Shown: positions 18,678 to 27,755, counted from the stretch's first letter. The stretch: DNA of 42,322 nt from an uncultured Faecalibacterium sp. (GCA_900540455.1 UQGD01000020.1:1-42322); one strand, 5' to 3'. The notes: generated by a model from the sequence alone, not told the origin. A program made the numbers and translations.

Positions 18678-20003
18678 TCAGACCATAACAGAGGGAACCT
18701 GGTCGTTCATGTTCTGGATGCCCTCGTCCACGGTCTCGCTCATGGTCATGATGGCGTCATGCTCTGCATTCAGGATGGTCTCAATGTCCGAAGCATACTG
18801 GGTGTAGGGCATCTCCAGGTAGACGGCTGCGGTGCTCAAAGCCTCCACAGAAGCGGCGTCGGTGGGGAAGCCCTCGCTGGACTTGATGATCTCGCTGGTG
18901 GCAGCAGAGCCGCATGCGGGGAAGGTGCCGGTCTTGGCAATGGCCTCGGCACCCTCAGCGGAGACACACCAGTTGATAAAGTCCGCAGCGGCCTCTGCCT
19001 TGGGAGAATCCACGTTGATGGCCAGGCTGGTCACAGTGCCCAGGGTAGAGCCTGCAGGGGCGCCTGCCGGGTGGGGATACTTGGCGATGCCCCAGTTGAA
19101 CTTGGTCTCGGCGTCCTTCATGTAGGTCTGCAGGGTGGCGATGAACCAGCTGCCCATGTTCAGCATAGCGCACTGCTGGTTCTCAAAAGCAGCGGAGTAG
19201 TGCAGAGAGCTGGTCTTGAGGTAGCCGTAATCCATGCAGATGCCGTCGTTCTGCTGCGCAATGATCATGTCGTAGGTGGGCTTCATGAAGTCGTAATTGC
19301 CATCGATGATGGTGTGCTCACCGTCCAGGATGGAGAACAGGGACACGGCAGAACGCCAGGTGTGGTAGTGGCAGCCGTAGACCTTCTGGTCGCCCTCGCC
19401 GCTGGTCATCTTGCGGGCCAGTGCATCGTACTCCTCCATGGTCATGTCGTTGGAGGGGTACTCCACACCGGCAGCGTCGAACAGATCCTTGTTGTAGTAC
19501 AGCACCCAGAAGTCGCTGCGGAAAGGCACGGCGTAGAAGTTGCCGTCGTCGGTGGTCAGCTGCTCGATGGTGCCGTTGAAGTCGGCGGTGTCCCGGGTCA
19601 GCACGTCGTTCAGGGGCTTGAGGTAATCCAGGTTGATCAGGTTGGCGTAGCCGGGGATATCTTTGATGGTCAGCACGTCCAGGTCAGCGCTGCCTGCCAG
19701 CTGGGTGGCCAGAACGGTCATGTAATCGGTGGAGCCCAGGTCCACCATCTCGATGGTCACATCCTTGTGGGAAGCCATGTAGCCGTCTGCCATTGCCTGC
19801 CAGTAAGCGGTGGACTCCTTGTCCCAGATGGCCCACTGCAGGGTCACAGGGCCGGAAGCAGCTTCCGAAGAAGCGGCGGAGCCAGCCGGAGCAGCAGAGG
19901 AAGCTGCGGTGGAGCTGGAAGAACCGCCGCAGGCGGTCAGGGCAGCAGCTGCACCGCAGGCAGCGGCAGCAGCCAGGAAGGAACGGCGAGAGATCTTTTT
20001 CAT
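18678..20003 (-). CDS. Extracellular solute-binding lipoprotein, CUT1 sugar importer
   Basis: A 441-residue family 1 binding protein. The N-terminus has SRRSFLA, a hydrophobic stretch and lipobox LTAC (Cys25), then a Ser/Ala/Glu linker; the mature part begins VTLQWAIWDKESTAYWQ and has the alternating alpha/beta pattern of MalE-like proteins. AAGGAGG lies upstream of the ATG. It captures an oligosaccharide and delivers it to the permeases at 16766 and 17645. It is first in the leftward operon, and a hairpin after it should boost its level. The substrate is inferred only from the neighbouring uronyl hydrolase. Confidence 0.92.
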   Translation of the reverse strand: MKKISRRSFLAAAAACGAAAALTACGGSSSSTAASSAAPAGSAASSEAASGPVTLQWAIWDKESTAYWQAMADGYMASHKDVTIEMVDLGSTDYMTVLATQLAGSADLDVLTIKDIPGYANLINLDYLKPLNDVLTRDTADFNGTIEQLTTDDGNFYAVPFRSDFWVLYYNKDLFDAAGVEYPSNDMTMEEYDALARKMTSGEGDQKVYGCHYHTWRSAVSLFSILDGEHTIIDGNYDFMKPTYDMIIAQQNDGICMDYGYLKTSSLHYSAAFENQQCAMLNMGSWFIATLQTYMKDAETKFNWGIAKYPHPAGAPAGSTLGTVTSLAINVDSPKAEAAADFINWCVSAEGAEAIAKTGTFPACGSAATSEIIKSSEGFPTDAASVEALSTAAVYLEMPYTQYASDIETILNAEHDAIMTMSETVDEGIQNMNDQVPSVMV

Positions 20004-20071
20004 CAGGGATATCCTCCTTGCATATTTTCAGCACACCGGCCTCGTGCAGGCGGTGTGTTTTTTCTGAAATT

Positions 20072-20100
20072 AGGATACACCAAAATGAACAGAATTTGAA
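20072..20100 (-). promoter_or_regulatory. Promoter of the leftward carbohydrate operon
   Basis: On the minus strand, TTCAAA (20095-20100) and TATCCT (20072-20077) are 17 bases apart. The leader then contains a stable hairpin (CACACCG/CGGTGTG arms, 20031-20056) ahead of the ribosome site, which may stabilise the mRNA. This is the likely target of the divergently encoded YesN regulator. Confidence 0.55.
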
Positions 20101-20248
20101 TGGAAAATCTCCACCTGCTGACTGCAATTTTTTCACGGTTTTTTGTAAAAGATGCAATATCTTATAGCGGGCCTGTACTTTTTATCCCGGATGCACAAAA
20201 GTGCTGCTGTATAGGACAAAAAAACAGAGAAGGTGCATAATAAACCGG

Positions 20249-20278
20249 TTGACAAACCCCACCGGATGTTGGTATTTT
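20249..20278 (+). promoter_or_regulatory. Promoter of the YesM/YesN operon
   Basis: TTGACA (20249-20254) and TATTTT (20273-20278) are 18 bases apart, about 50 bases upstream of the kinase start. The divergent region 20004-20327 contains no gene. Confidence 0.6.
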
Positions 20279-20327
20279 ATTAGTTACAACGAAATGCGGA
20301 CTGGAAAAATGAGGAGGGAAAGCTGCT

Positions 20328-22154
20328 ATGCCTGTACAGAACCACCGCTTTCCTCTGCGCAGACAGATCGTGTGGGGGATGCGTCTTTTTACCGCCATCG
20401 TATCCCTGGCGGTGGGGCTGGCGCTGTTCTGGCTATCCAACCGATATGTGCGGGACAACACCCTGCAGTCGGCGGAGTTCAATCTGCGGCTGATCACCGA
20501 GGCCATCCAGTCCAGTCTGGACAGCGCCGATGATCTTTTGAACTGGGCGGCGGTGGACAGCACCATCCGGCTGTATCTGGACCGTTCGGAGCTTACCGGT
20601 GCCCAAACGATGACAGCGTACAAGGCGGCGCAGGAAAAATATCTTTCCAGCCCGCTGCAGACCCGGATCCTCCGGTTTTTTATCACCGATGAGCAGGACC
20701 GCTTTTTGCAGTTTGGCAAGCCGCTGCCCAACTCCATGGCGCTGGATCGTGCCAGCGTGCAGCTGTTCCTCAGCCGCGGGTATGGGATGGCCCTGTGGGA
20801 GGACCCTCTTTTGCAGGGGCATCCCCAGGGGCTGGTGCTCAGCCGCCCCATCCGTGCCCGCGTGGGGGCCGAGCATCGGGGCACGGTGTATCTGGGGCTT
20901 TCTCCCACGGTCATCACAGCCCCGGCCACCGGGTATGCCATGGACCAGGGCAGTGCGCTGTACTGGGAGATGGACGGCCGGTTGTGGAAAATCGAAGAGG
21001 GGGAGCTGGTGGGATCGCAGGACCTGTTCTGCGAGGTGGAATTTCACCGGCTGAAGAACAGAGACCAGCCGGACTGGCTCCAGGAGGCCACCCAGACCTC
21101 TTTGCAGCTGGAAGGCCGGGAGTATCTGGCGGTGCGGGTCCGGCTGGAAGGCCGGGATGCGGCGGTGATCCAGCTGATACCGGAAAATACCTTTTTGCAG
21201 CAGCCGTTCTGGTACTGGGGTCTGCTGAGTTTTGGCCTGGTCCTGATCGTAGGGCTGAGCTACCTGCTGCAGCACTGGCTCAAATGGGCCATCAACCGTC
21301 CGGTGGAGGCGCTGCAGGCCCGCATTGCAGCCGTGGGCGCCGGAGATTTTACGGTGGACCGCTCCATCGAGTGGGACAACGAGCTGGGGGACATCGGCCG
21401 GGGCATCAACAAGCTGGCCGGGGATATCGATCAGCTGCTGGCCAGCCGCATCGAGGACGAACGCCGCAAGCAGGATCTGGAATACCGGATGCTGCAAAAT
21501 GAGGTGAACCCCCATTTTATCTATAATACGCTCAACAGCATCCGCTGGATGGCGACCATCCAGAACGCCCCCGGCATTGCGGAGATGGTCACCGCCTTTG
21601 CACGGCTGACCAAGAGCATCTCCAAGAGCACTGAAAAACTGGTGCCTTTGCAGCAGGAGCTGGCACTGCTGAACGATTACTTTATCATCCAGCAGTACCG
21701 CTACGGCGGGGATATCGAGATCGAGGTGTCCAACATCGAGGATGAGAGCCTCTGTCAGGATTGCATGATCCCCCGGTTTACCTTGCAGCCTTTGGCGGAG
21801 AATGCCATCTTCCACGGCATCGAGCCGCAGGGCGGCCATGGCAGCGTGCTTTTATCCATCCGCACCGACCCGGATACGGGGGATGTGCTGCTGACCATGA
21901 CGGATGACGGTGTGGGTATGCCGGAACAGGTGCGCCTGCATGCGCTGGAGGAACCCACTGGGGCCGAGCGGCAGCAGAAGTTCCGCCATGTAGGGCTGTG
22001 GAACGTCCACCGCCGCATCCAGTATTCGTTTGGCGAAGCCTATGGCCTCACCCTGGAAAGTGAGGAGGGGGTGGGCACGGCGGTGACGATCCGCCTGCCT
22101 TACCGCAAACAGAAAGGAGCACAGGATGATACGGGTCCTATTGGCGGACGATGA
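20328..22154 (+). CDS. YesM-type sensor histidine kinase
   Basis: A 608-residue membrane kinase. A first span at about residues 21-42 is followed by an extracellular sensor region of roughly 230 residues, a second span near 290-312, a HAMP domain, the His_kinase motif NEVNPHFIYNTLNSIRW with phospho-acceptor His396, and a GHKL ATPase domain (MTDDGVGMP, RHVGLWNVHRRIQ). Such LytS/YesM kinases sense extracellular sugars in Firmicutes. Ribosome site GGAGGG precedes the ATG. The gene overlaps the regulator gene by 29 bases, and the divergent importer operon is its probable target. Confidence 0.93.
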   Translation: MPVQNHRFPLRRQIVWGMRLFTAIVSLAVGLALFWLSNRYVRDNTLQSAEFNLRLITEAIQSSLDSADDLLNWAAVDSTIRLYLDRSELTGAQTMTAYKAAQEKYLSSPLQTRILRFFITDEQDRFLQFGKPLPNSMALDRASVQLFLSRGYGMALWEDPLLQGHPQGLVLSRPIRARVGAEHRGTVYLGLSPTVITAPATGYAMDQGSALYWEMDGRLWKIEEGELVGSQDLFCEVEFHRLKNRDQPDWLQEATQTSLQLEGREYLAVRVRLEGRDAAVIQLIPENTFLQQPFWYWGLLSFGLVLIVGLSYLLQHWLKWAINRPVEALQARIAAVGAGDFTVDRSIEWDNELGDIGRGINKLAGDIDQLLASRIEDERRKQDLEYRMLQNEVNPHFIYNTLNSIRWMATIQNAPGIAEMVTAFARLTKSISKSTEKLVPLQQELALLNDYFIIQQYRYGGDIEIEVSNIEDESLCQDCMIPRFTLQPLAENAIFHGIEPQGGHGSVLLSIRTDPDTGDVLLTMTDDGVGMPEQVRLHALEEPTGAERQQKFRHVGLWNVHRRIQYSFGEAYGLTLESEEGVGTAVTIRLPYRKQKGAQDDTGPIGGR

Positions 22155-23391
22155 GCCGCTGGTATTGATCGGGCTGCAGGGGATGCTGGAGTGGGAGAAG
22201 CTGGGCTATACCATCTGCGGCACCGCCCGCAACGGCCGCCAGGCGTTGGAGACCATCCAGCAGGAAAAACCGGATATCGTGGTGGCGGATGTGAAAATGC
22301 CGCTGATGGATGGGCTTACCCTGGCCCGTACCTGCCGGGAAAAAGGCTCGCTGCCGGTGTTCATCATCCTGACCAGTTTTGAGCAGTTCGACTATGTGCG
22401 CCAGGCGATGGGCGCCGGAGCGGTGGATTATCTGGTGAAGCTGGAGCTTACGCCGGAAAGCCTTACCGCAGCATTGGCGCGGGCTGCGGAGCGGGTCAAA
22501 AAGGAACGGGCGCTGATGGGGGAGCCGCCTGCCCCCTCCGGCATGGCCGAAGGACTGCGCAGCTACCAGGACAGCTTTTTTACGCGGCTGTACGCCGGGA
22601 TGTTTCAGCAGGAAGAGGAGCTGGAAGCGCCGCTGCGCCGGTTGGGAGCAGACCTTGCGGCGGACCGGTATCTTCTGGTCAGCTGTGAGATCCGCCCGGC
22701 GGGTGCGGCACTGACCGACCCGCAGCAGATCAAATTGAGCTTCTCCTGCGCCAAAATGATGGAAAACCTGCTGAAAAACTATCTGCCCTGCTATGTCACC
22801 GGGGCCGATGTGCTGCGCTGCAATGTATTGTTCTGCCTGACGCAGACCCAAGCGGAGAACTACCAGCAGCTGGTGCGCCCGCTGCTGGAAAAAGCCAGTC
22901 AGATCCTGTACAACTACTTTACCGTGCGGCTGCTGTGGGCGGTGGGGCGGCCTACCTCCTCTCTGCTGGGGCTGGCCCGCCGCTGCCGGGAGAATGGGCA
23001 TCTGCGGCCCTTGCTCAGTGAGGAGCAGCCCCTGCTGTTTGCCGAGGCGGAGGAGGGGGATGCCACTGCCGCCAAGATGCAGGTGGTGGCCCAGGTGCAG
23101 CAGTATATCCAGGACCATCTGTCCGAAAAGCTGGCCCTGGCCGATGTGGCAGCGGTGTTTGGCATCTCGGCCAACTATCTCAGCCAGCTGTTTGGCAAGT
23201 ATGGGGATGCGGGATTTGTGGAGTATATCACCGAGACCCGCATCGCCGCGGCCAAACGTCTGCTGGAAAAAGGGGATAAGAAGGTATACGAGATCGCACA
23301 GGAATTGGGCTTTGAAAGCTCGTTTTACTTTTCCAAGGTGTTCAAAAAGGTCACGGGCCTCAGCCCGCGGGAATATCAGCAGAGCCTGTAA
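22126..23391 (+). CDS. YesN-type response regulator with AraC DNA-binding domain
   Basis: A 421-residue regulator. The receiver domain has Asp8/Asp9, the phosphorylation site Asp55 in VVADVKMP, Thr83 and Lys105. The C-terminal 100 residues are an AraC/XylS double helix-turn-helix (LADVAAVFGISANYLSQLF, then KKVYEIAQELGFESSFYFSK). The middle segment has no clear domain. It is co-transcribed with the kinase and probably activates the leftward importer/hydrolase operon and possibly the rightward genes when the polysaccharide is present. Confidence 0.94.
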   Translation: MIRVLLADDEPLVLIGLQGMLEWEKLGYTICGTARNGRQALETIQQEKPDIVVADVKMPLMDGLTLARTCREKGSLPVFIILTSFEQFDYVRQAMGAGAVDYLVKLELTPESLTAALARAAERVKKERALMGEPPAPSGMAEGLRSYQDSFFTRLYAGMFQQEEELEAPLRRLGADLAADRYLLVSCEIRPAGAALTDPQQIKLSFSCAKMMENLLKNYLPCYVTGADVLRCNVLFCLTQTQAENYQQLVRPLLEKASQILYNYFTVRLLWAVGRPTSSLLGLARRCRENGHLRPLLSEEQPLLFAEAEEGDATAAKMQVVAQVQQYIQDHLSEKLALADVAAVFGISANYLSQLFGKYGDAGFVEYITETRIAAAKRLLEKGDKKVYEIAQELGFESSFYFSKVFKKVTGLSPREYQQSL

Positions 23392-23424
23392 GCTTTGCGC
23401 CGATCATGAAAGAAGGTGTGACCC

Positions 23425-25221
23425 TTGGTCACGGAACGTCTATCGTACCTGCCGGATATTCTGCCGGATTACCGTCCCTGCCCGCCAGCTTCCCAGCGGG
23501 AGTTTTGGCAGGCACTGCCTGCCTCGGCACAGGAGCGCTGGTGCAAAGCGGGGGAAGATGCCCTTGCGCAGCCCATTGCCCCCCTGCCGCTGACGGCCTG
23601 GCTGGATTTTACACGCACCGGACGGCGCACCGGCTGGGAGGATGCCTATTTTTCCCGCCGGGCCCGGCTGTGCGCTTTGGTGCTGGCAGAGTGTGTCCAG
23701 CACAGCGGACGCTGTCTGGAACCGGTGCTGGATACGCTGTGGGCCATCTGTGAAGAGAGCGCCTGGCAGCTGCCCGCCCACAACAGCTATATCCGGGATA
23801 CCCCGCAGCTGCCTTTGCCGGACACCACCCGCCCGGTGGTGGACCTGTTTGCCGCCGAGACCGGCGGTCTGCTGGCGCTGGTGCATTACCTGCTGGGGGC
23901 AGAGCTGGAATCTGCCGCCCCGGGCATCTGTCAGCGGCTGTACCGGGAGGTGGAGGACCGGGTGCTGCTGCCCTGGCGCAGCCAGCACTTCTGGTGGATG
24001 GGAGACGGAGCAGAACCCATGTGCAACTGGACCAGCTGGTGTACCCAGAACCTGCTGCTGGCCACCTTTTTGCTGCCCACCACCCAGACGCAGCGCCGGA
24101 GCGCCGTGCAGCAGGCGGCGTACAGCCTGGACTGCTTTTTGAAGGATTACGGCCCCGATGGGTGCTGCAATGAAGGCGCCCAATACTACCGCCATGCGGG
24201 GCTGACACTATGGGGGGCGCTGGAGGTGCTGGGCACCATAGCCCCGGCGGCGTTCCGGCCGCTGTTCCGGGAAAAGAAGATCCATAATATTGCGGAATAT
24301 ATCTGTGCTGTCCATGTGCAAGGCCCCTACTACCTGAATTTTGGAGATTGCAGCCCCTTAGCTGGGCGCTGCGGAGCACGGGAGTTCCGGTTTGGACAGG
24401 CTGTGGACAGCCCGGCTCTGTGCGCACTGGCGGCAGAGGATCTGCGGGCAGACCCCGACCCGGACCGGCTGCAAAACCAGGACCGCAGCAGCCAGATCAA
24501 CCTGTGGTACCGGCTGCTCACCGCCTTTGCGCAGCAGGAGATGGAGGCGTATACCGCAGATGCGCCGCAAATGCCTACGGTGTGGTACCCCAGTGTGGGG
24601 GTCTATGCCGCCCGGCAGGGGGCATGGGTCCTGGGGGCAAAGATGGGCTCCAATGGGGACAGCCATAACCACAACGATACCGGCAGCATCACGGTGTATA
24701 AAAATGGCCGGCCTTTCCTGATCGATGTGGGGGTGGAGAGCTATACCCAAAAGACCTTCAGTCCCCAGCGGTACGAGATCTGGACCATGCAGAGCAGCTG
24801 GCATAACCTGCCTGTCTTTGATGGGGTGCAGCAGGCTCCGGGGGCAGAGTATGCGGCCAGCGGTATCCGGACGGGGCCTTGCTCCATTTCGGCAGAGCTG
24901 GCAGGGGCCTGGCCTCCGGTAGAGGGGCTGGAGAGCTACCGGCGCACCGTGTCGGTCTCCGAACAGGGGGTGACGGTGCAGGATGTCACCGACTGGCCCG
25001 GACAGGTGGAACTGACCCTGATGACCCAGGCGCGCCCTGTCCCCGCAAAGGACGGCTTGCACCTGGAAAAGCTGGGCCGCATCTGTTTTGACCCGGACAC
25101 AGTCGAGGCTGCGGTGCAGCCGGTGCCGATCACAGACCCCCGACTGCGTACCGCCTGGCCGGAAGAGATCTATCGGATCACGCTGCATTTCCGTCATGCG
25201 GTGGAACTGCGGCTGGAATAA
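23425..25221 (+). CDS. Heparinase II/III-like protein (putative polysaccharide or oligosaccharide lyase)
   Basis: A 598-residue protein with the heparinase II/III layout: an alpha-helical toroid in the first 370 residues (the QYYRHAG motif at about 250 is typical) and a beta-sandwich part beginning with GDSHNHNDTGSI (His414-Asp418), then PFLIDVGVESYT. The start is a TTG at 23425 with GAAGGTG about 7 bases upstream; no in-frame ATG lies nearby. No signal peptide is present, so it should act on imported oligosaccharides. Lyases of this superfamily cut uronic-acid glycans and yield the unsaturated ends that GH88 removes. Exact substrate unknown: glycosaminoglycan fragments, alginate-like or other uronates are possible. 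Confidence 0.88.
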   Translation: MVTERLSYLPDILPDYRPCPPASQREFWQALPASAQERWCKAGEDALAQPIAPLPLTAWLDFTRTGRRTGWEDAYFSRRARLCALVLAECVQHSGRCLEPVLDTLWAICEESAWQLPAHNSYIRDTPQLPLPDTTRPVVDLFAAETGGLLALVHYLLGAELESAAPGICQRLYREVEDRVLLPWRSQHFWWMGDGAEPMCNWTSWCTQNLLLATFLLPTTQTQRRSAVQQAAYSLDCFLKDYGPDGCCNEGAQYYRHAGLTLWGALEVLGTIAPAAFRPLFREKKIHNIAEYICAVHVQGPYYLNFGDCSPLAGRCGAREFRFGQAVDSPALCALAAEDLRADPDPDRLQNQDRSSQINLWYRLLTAFAQQEMEAYTADAPQMPTVWYPSVGVYAARQGAWVLGAKMGSNGDSHNHNDTGSITVYKNGRPFLIDVGVESYTQKTFSPQRYEIWTMQSSWHNLPVFDGVQQAPGAEYAASGIRTGPCSISAELAGAWPPVEGLESYRRTVSVSEQGVTVQDVTDWPGQVELTLMTQARPVPAKDGLHLEKLGRICFDPDTVEAAVQPVPITDPRLRTAWPEEIYRITLHFRHAVELRLE

Positions 25222-25238
25222 CAAAGGAGAAATAGAGT

Positions 25239-26039
25239 ATGAGCACGATGAAACTAAAAATTCTGAGCAAGACTGGTCAGACTCTGATGACCTGCAATGA
25301 GGATACCGAGGTATCTCTGGTATATACAGCACCGTATCAGCCGGGGGATTTTATTGCCCTGACCCTGGATCATCCGGGGCAGTACTGCGTAGTGCAGTTT
25401 GAGGACACCATGCAGCCGGTGCTGGCGTATATCGCAAAGCCGGAGGTCTGTTTTACCATCCCTACGGGAGAGCAGGCCATTACCTATTCGCCCAAGAGCT
25501 TTACCGGCAGCCGCCATGTCATCCGGGCACGGTTTGCCACCCCGGAGGAGATCGCCCAGCGGCGCAACCTGGCGTTTAACTGCTATGATACCCATCGGGA
25601 TCTTGGCCTTTACCCCCACGCAAGCGCCAATGTGGAGACCCGCGGCGAGGCGGTGTTTGCCGCCCGCAATGCCATCGACGGTGTGTGGGAGAACGCTTCC
25701 CACGGAGAGTGGCCGTACCAGAGCTGGGGCATCAACCGGGACCCCAACGCGGCCCTGACGGTGGATTTTGGCCGGGAGGTGCTGCTGGATGAATTGCGCA
25801 TCACCGAGCGGGCAGATTTCCCCCACGATAATTACTGGGTGCGGGCTACGGTGGAGTTTTCGGACGGCAGCCGGATGGAGATCCCGCTGCAAAAGACGAA
25901 TAAGCCCCAGCGCATCCCGATGGAACCCCGCCGGGTGCGCAGCTTGGTGCTGAAAGAGCTGATCTCAGCCGACGGGCCGTCGCCTTTCCCGGCACTGACC
26001 CAGATCGAGGCTTGGGGCGTGGAGGCTGACGGGCAATGA
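25239..26039 (+). CDS. Discoidin (F5/8 type C)-like carbohydrate-binding protein
   Basis: A 266-residue protein without signal peptide. Residues about 100-265 resemble an F5/8 type C-like beta-sandwich (ETRGEAVFAARNAIDG, WPYQSWGINRDPNAALTVDFG, ELRITERADFPHDNYW), the type that binds sugars. The first 100 residues form a separate beta-rich segment. GGAGAAAT precedes the ATG. It lies 17 bases after the heparinase-like gene and overlaps the next gene by 4 bases. A non-secreted carbohydrate-binding protein is unusual; it may assist or be a non-catalytic partner of the cytoplasmic lyase. Confidence 0.7.
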   Translation: MSTMKLKILSKTGQTLMTCNEDTEVSLVYTAPYQPGDFIALTLDHPGQYCVVQFEDTMQPVLAYIAKPEVCFTIPTGEQAITYSPKSFTGSRHVIRARFATPEEIAQRRNLAFNCYDTHRDLGLYPHASANVETRGEAVFAARNAIDGVWENASHGEWPYQSWGINRDPNAALTVDFGREVLLDELRITERADFPHDNYWVRATVEFSDGSRMEIPLQKTNKPQRIPMEPRRVRSLVLKELISADGPSPFPALTQIEAWGVEADGQ

Positions 26040-27430
26040 GTATGTACGATGCCCTCTATGGCCGCCCGGGCCATGGGGTGAACCCCAATGAGCCGGAGAA
26101 AAAGGGTCTGGCCCGCTTTGCCCAGATGGTGGGGCGGGACCTGGGCCAGCTGCTTGGCACCAACCTGCTGGTCTGTGTGCTGCTGCTTCCGGCGGCGCTG
26201 GGGGTGTCTTTGGGGGTGGTGCTGATGCACCTGCCCCTGACGCTGGCTCTAGGAGCGGTCACCGGTCTGCTGGCCGGCCCGGCGGTGCTGCTGGCAGCGG
26301 ATTGCTGTCTGCGCAGCCTGCAGAACGACCCGTCCCCCTGGCTGCCCAGAGCCAAACAGACCCTGGCAGCCCACTGGAAAACGGCCTGCGGCTTTGGTGC
26401 GGCAGGCATTACCCTGCTGGGGGCGCTGTGCTTTGTTTCGGCCTTTTTGTTTGAGACGGCCGAACAGCAGGGCTACTACCCCGGCGTTGGGGTGCTGGTC
26501 TTTCTGGCGCTGGATCTGCTGGTGTTCAGCGTGGCAGCGGGGCTGTGCGCAGCGCAGCTGCCTCTCCGGCGCAGCCAGGGGGTGCTGCGTGGCGCTGTGG
26601 GGCTGCTGCTGGCGCAGCCCGGCCGCTGTGTGGCGGGGGGCGTTGTGCTGATGGCCGGGGTGGGCGGTATGATCCTGCTGTTCCCGGTAAGCGTATTCTG
26701 GGCGGTGCTGTTCGGGTTCTGGCTGCCGGGTCTGGCGGCGATGCAGCTTTATTTCCCGGTGCTGCGGGAGCAGTACGGCCTGACCGTGCAGCAGATCCCC
26801 CGGCCTGCGCCTGCACCCCAGCCGCAGACCGAAAAAGAACAAAAACGGGCCCGCCGTGCCAACTGGTGGTACTATAACTGGGGCATCGTGGCGGTGCTGG
26901 CGGTGGTGGCGCTGGGCGTTGTGTATGCGGTACATGGCCTGACCACCACAGTGGACCCGGACTGCACCATGGCGCTGGTAACGGCAGAGGCGCTGCCGGA
27001 TGAGGCGGTGCTGCGGCTGGAACAGAGCCTGACCCCGTATGCGGAGGATCGGAATCGGGATGGCGTGACCGTGGTGGAGGTGTACAATTACACCTGGAGC
27101 GCCCATGCCCAGCGGACGGACATGAACAGCCAGATGGCGGGTGCCGCCCGCATGAATGCCGACCTTGCCAATGGGGAGACAAAGCTCTGGGTGCTGGAGG
27201 ATGCCGACGGCTTTGAGCAGGCCTTTGGTGTGCTGAGTGAAAAACTTGGCCCGGACTGGAAGCAGAAGCTGGTGCCCTGGTCCGAGCAGTCCGCTTTGGC
27301 CGGGCTGGAGCTGGGCAGCTATGCCACGGCGGCCGATGGGTCGCAGCGGCAGGATATCCAGCAGCTTCTGGCGGAGTACCGGGTAGCAGTGCTGGCCCAG
27401 GACCCGCTGTGGGAAAGCCTGGACAAATAA
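26036..27430 (+). CDS. Polytopic membrane protein with a C-terminal extracytoplasmic domain
   Basis: A 464-residue protein beginning with an ATGA overlap with the previous stop. The first 240 residues contain about six membrane spans, reminiscent of YesL/DUF624 proteins that accompany YesM/YesN loci. A charged linker (TEKEQKRARRANWW) leads to a seventh span near residues 285-305. The last 150 residues (from DPDCTMALVTAEALP) are hydrophilic and probably lie outside the cell. The DUF624 link is tentative and the role unknown; position suggests a part in transport or sensing for this locus. Confidence 0.7.
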   Translation: MSMYDALYGRPGHGVNPNEPEKKGLARFAQMVGRDLGQLLGTNLLVCVLLLPAALGVSLGVVLMHLPLTLALGAVTGLLAGPAVLLAADCCLRSLQNDPSPWLPRAKQTLAAHWKTACGFGAAGITLLGALCFVSAFLFETAEQQGYYPGVGVLVFLALDLLVFSVAAGLCAAQLPLRRSQGVLRGAVGLLLAQPGRCVAGGVVLMAGVGGMILLFPVSVFWAVLFGFWLPGLAAMQLYFPVLREQYGLTVQQIPRPAPAPQPQTEKEQKRARRANWWYYNWGIVAVLAVVALGVVYAVHGLTTTVDPDCTMALVTAEALPDEAVLRLEQSLTPYAEDRNRDGVTVVEVYNYTWSAHAQRTDMNSQMAGAARMNADLANGETKLWVLEDADGFEQAFGVLSEKLGPDWKQKLVPWSEQSALAGLELGSYATAADGSQRQDIQQLLAEYRVAVLAQDPLWESLDK

Positions 27431-27432
27431 AG

Positions 27433-27470
27433 AAAAAACTCTCCCTGCTGTGTGCAGGGAGAGTTTTTTT
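27433..27470 (+). terminator. Terminator of the rightward carbohydrate operon
   Basis: AACTCTCCCTGC and GCAGGGAGAGTT form a perfect stem with loop TGTGT, extended by A/T pairs and followed by TTTTTTT. It begins 3 bases after the stop. Confidence 0.95.
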
Positions 27471-27480
27471 GTCTGTGCTC

Positions 27481-27509
27481 TTGTGGTCTGGGCAAAAATA
27501 TGGTATACT
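27481..27509 (+). promoter_or_regulatory. tRNA-Gln promoter
   Basis: TTGTGG (27481-27486) and TATACT (27504-27509) are separated by 17 bases, 11 bases upstream of the tRNA 5' end. Confidence 0.7.
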
Positions 27510-27520
27510 GTCTTGTATGA

Positions 27521-27594
27521 TGCGCCATCGCCAAGCGGTAAGGCAGAGGACTTTGACTCCTCCATCGCAGGTTCGACTCCTGCTGGCGCAACCA
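27521..27594 (+). tRNA. tRNA-Gln (anticodon TTG)
   Basis: A complete cloverleaf: acceptor TGCGCCA/TGGCGCA, D-arm GCC-AAGCGGTAA-GGC, anticodon arm GAGGA-CTTTGAC-TCCTC (anticodon TTG), T-arm GCAGG-TTCGACT-CCTGC, discriminator A and an encoded CCA. It has its own promoter and terminator. It is the boundary between the carbohydrate locus and the prophage remnant; tRNA genes are common integration sites. Confidence 0.97.
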
Positions 27595-27596
27595 TC

Positions 27597-27643
27597 AAAA
27601 AATCCGCACAGTTCGCTGACTTTGAGTGAATTGTGCGGATTTT
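27597..27643 (+). terminator. Terminator after tRNA-Gln
   Basis: AAAATCCGCACAGTTC pairs with GAATTGTGCGGATTTT (one G-T pair) around a 13-base loop, beginning just after the CCA. The stretch from here to 27755 holds no gene I can support. Confidence 0.85.
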
Positions 27644-27755
27644 CGTTTGTTTTTGCCGTTTTAATTGCGTTGTAGTATGCAGTATTGTCTCGGATTGAAA
27701 CAGCTGCAAAGTAGTCAAAACAGAAGATATATATTTGGGATGTTTCCCCCACAAG

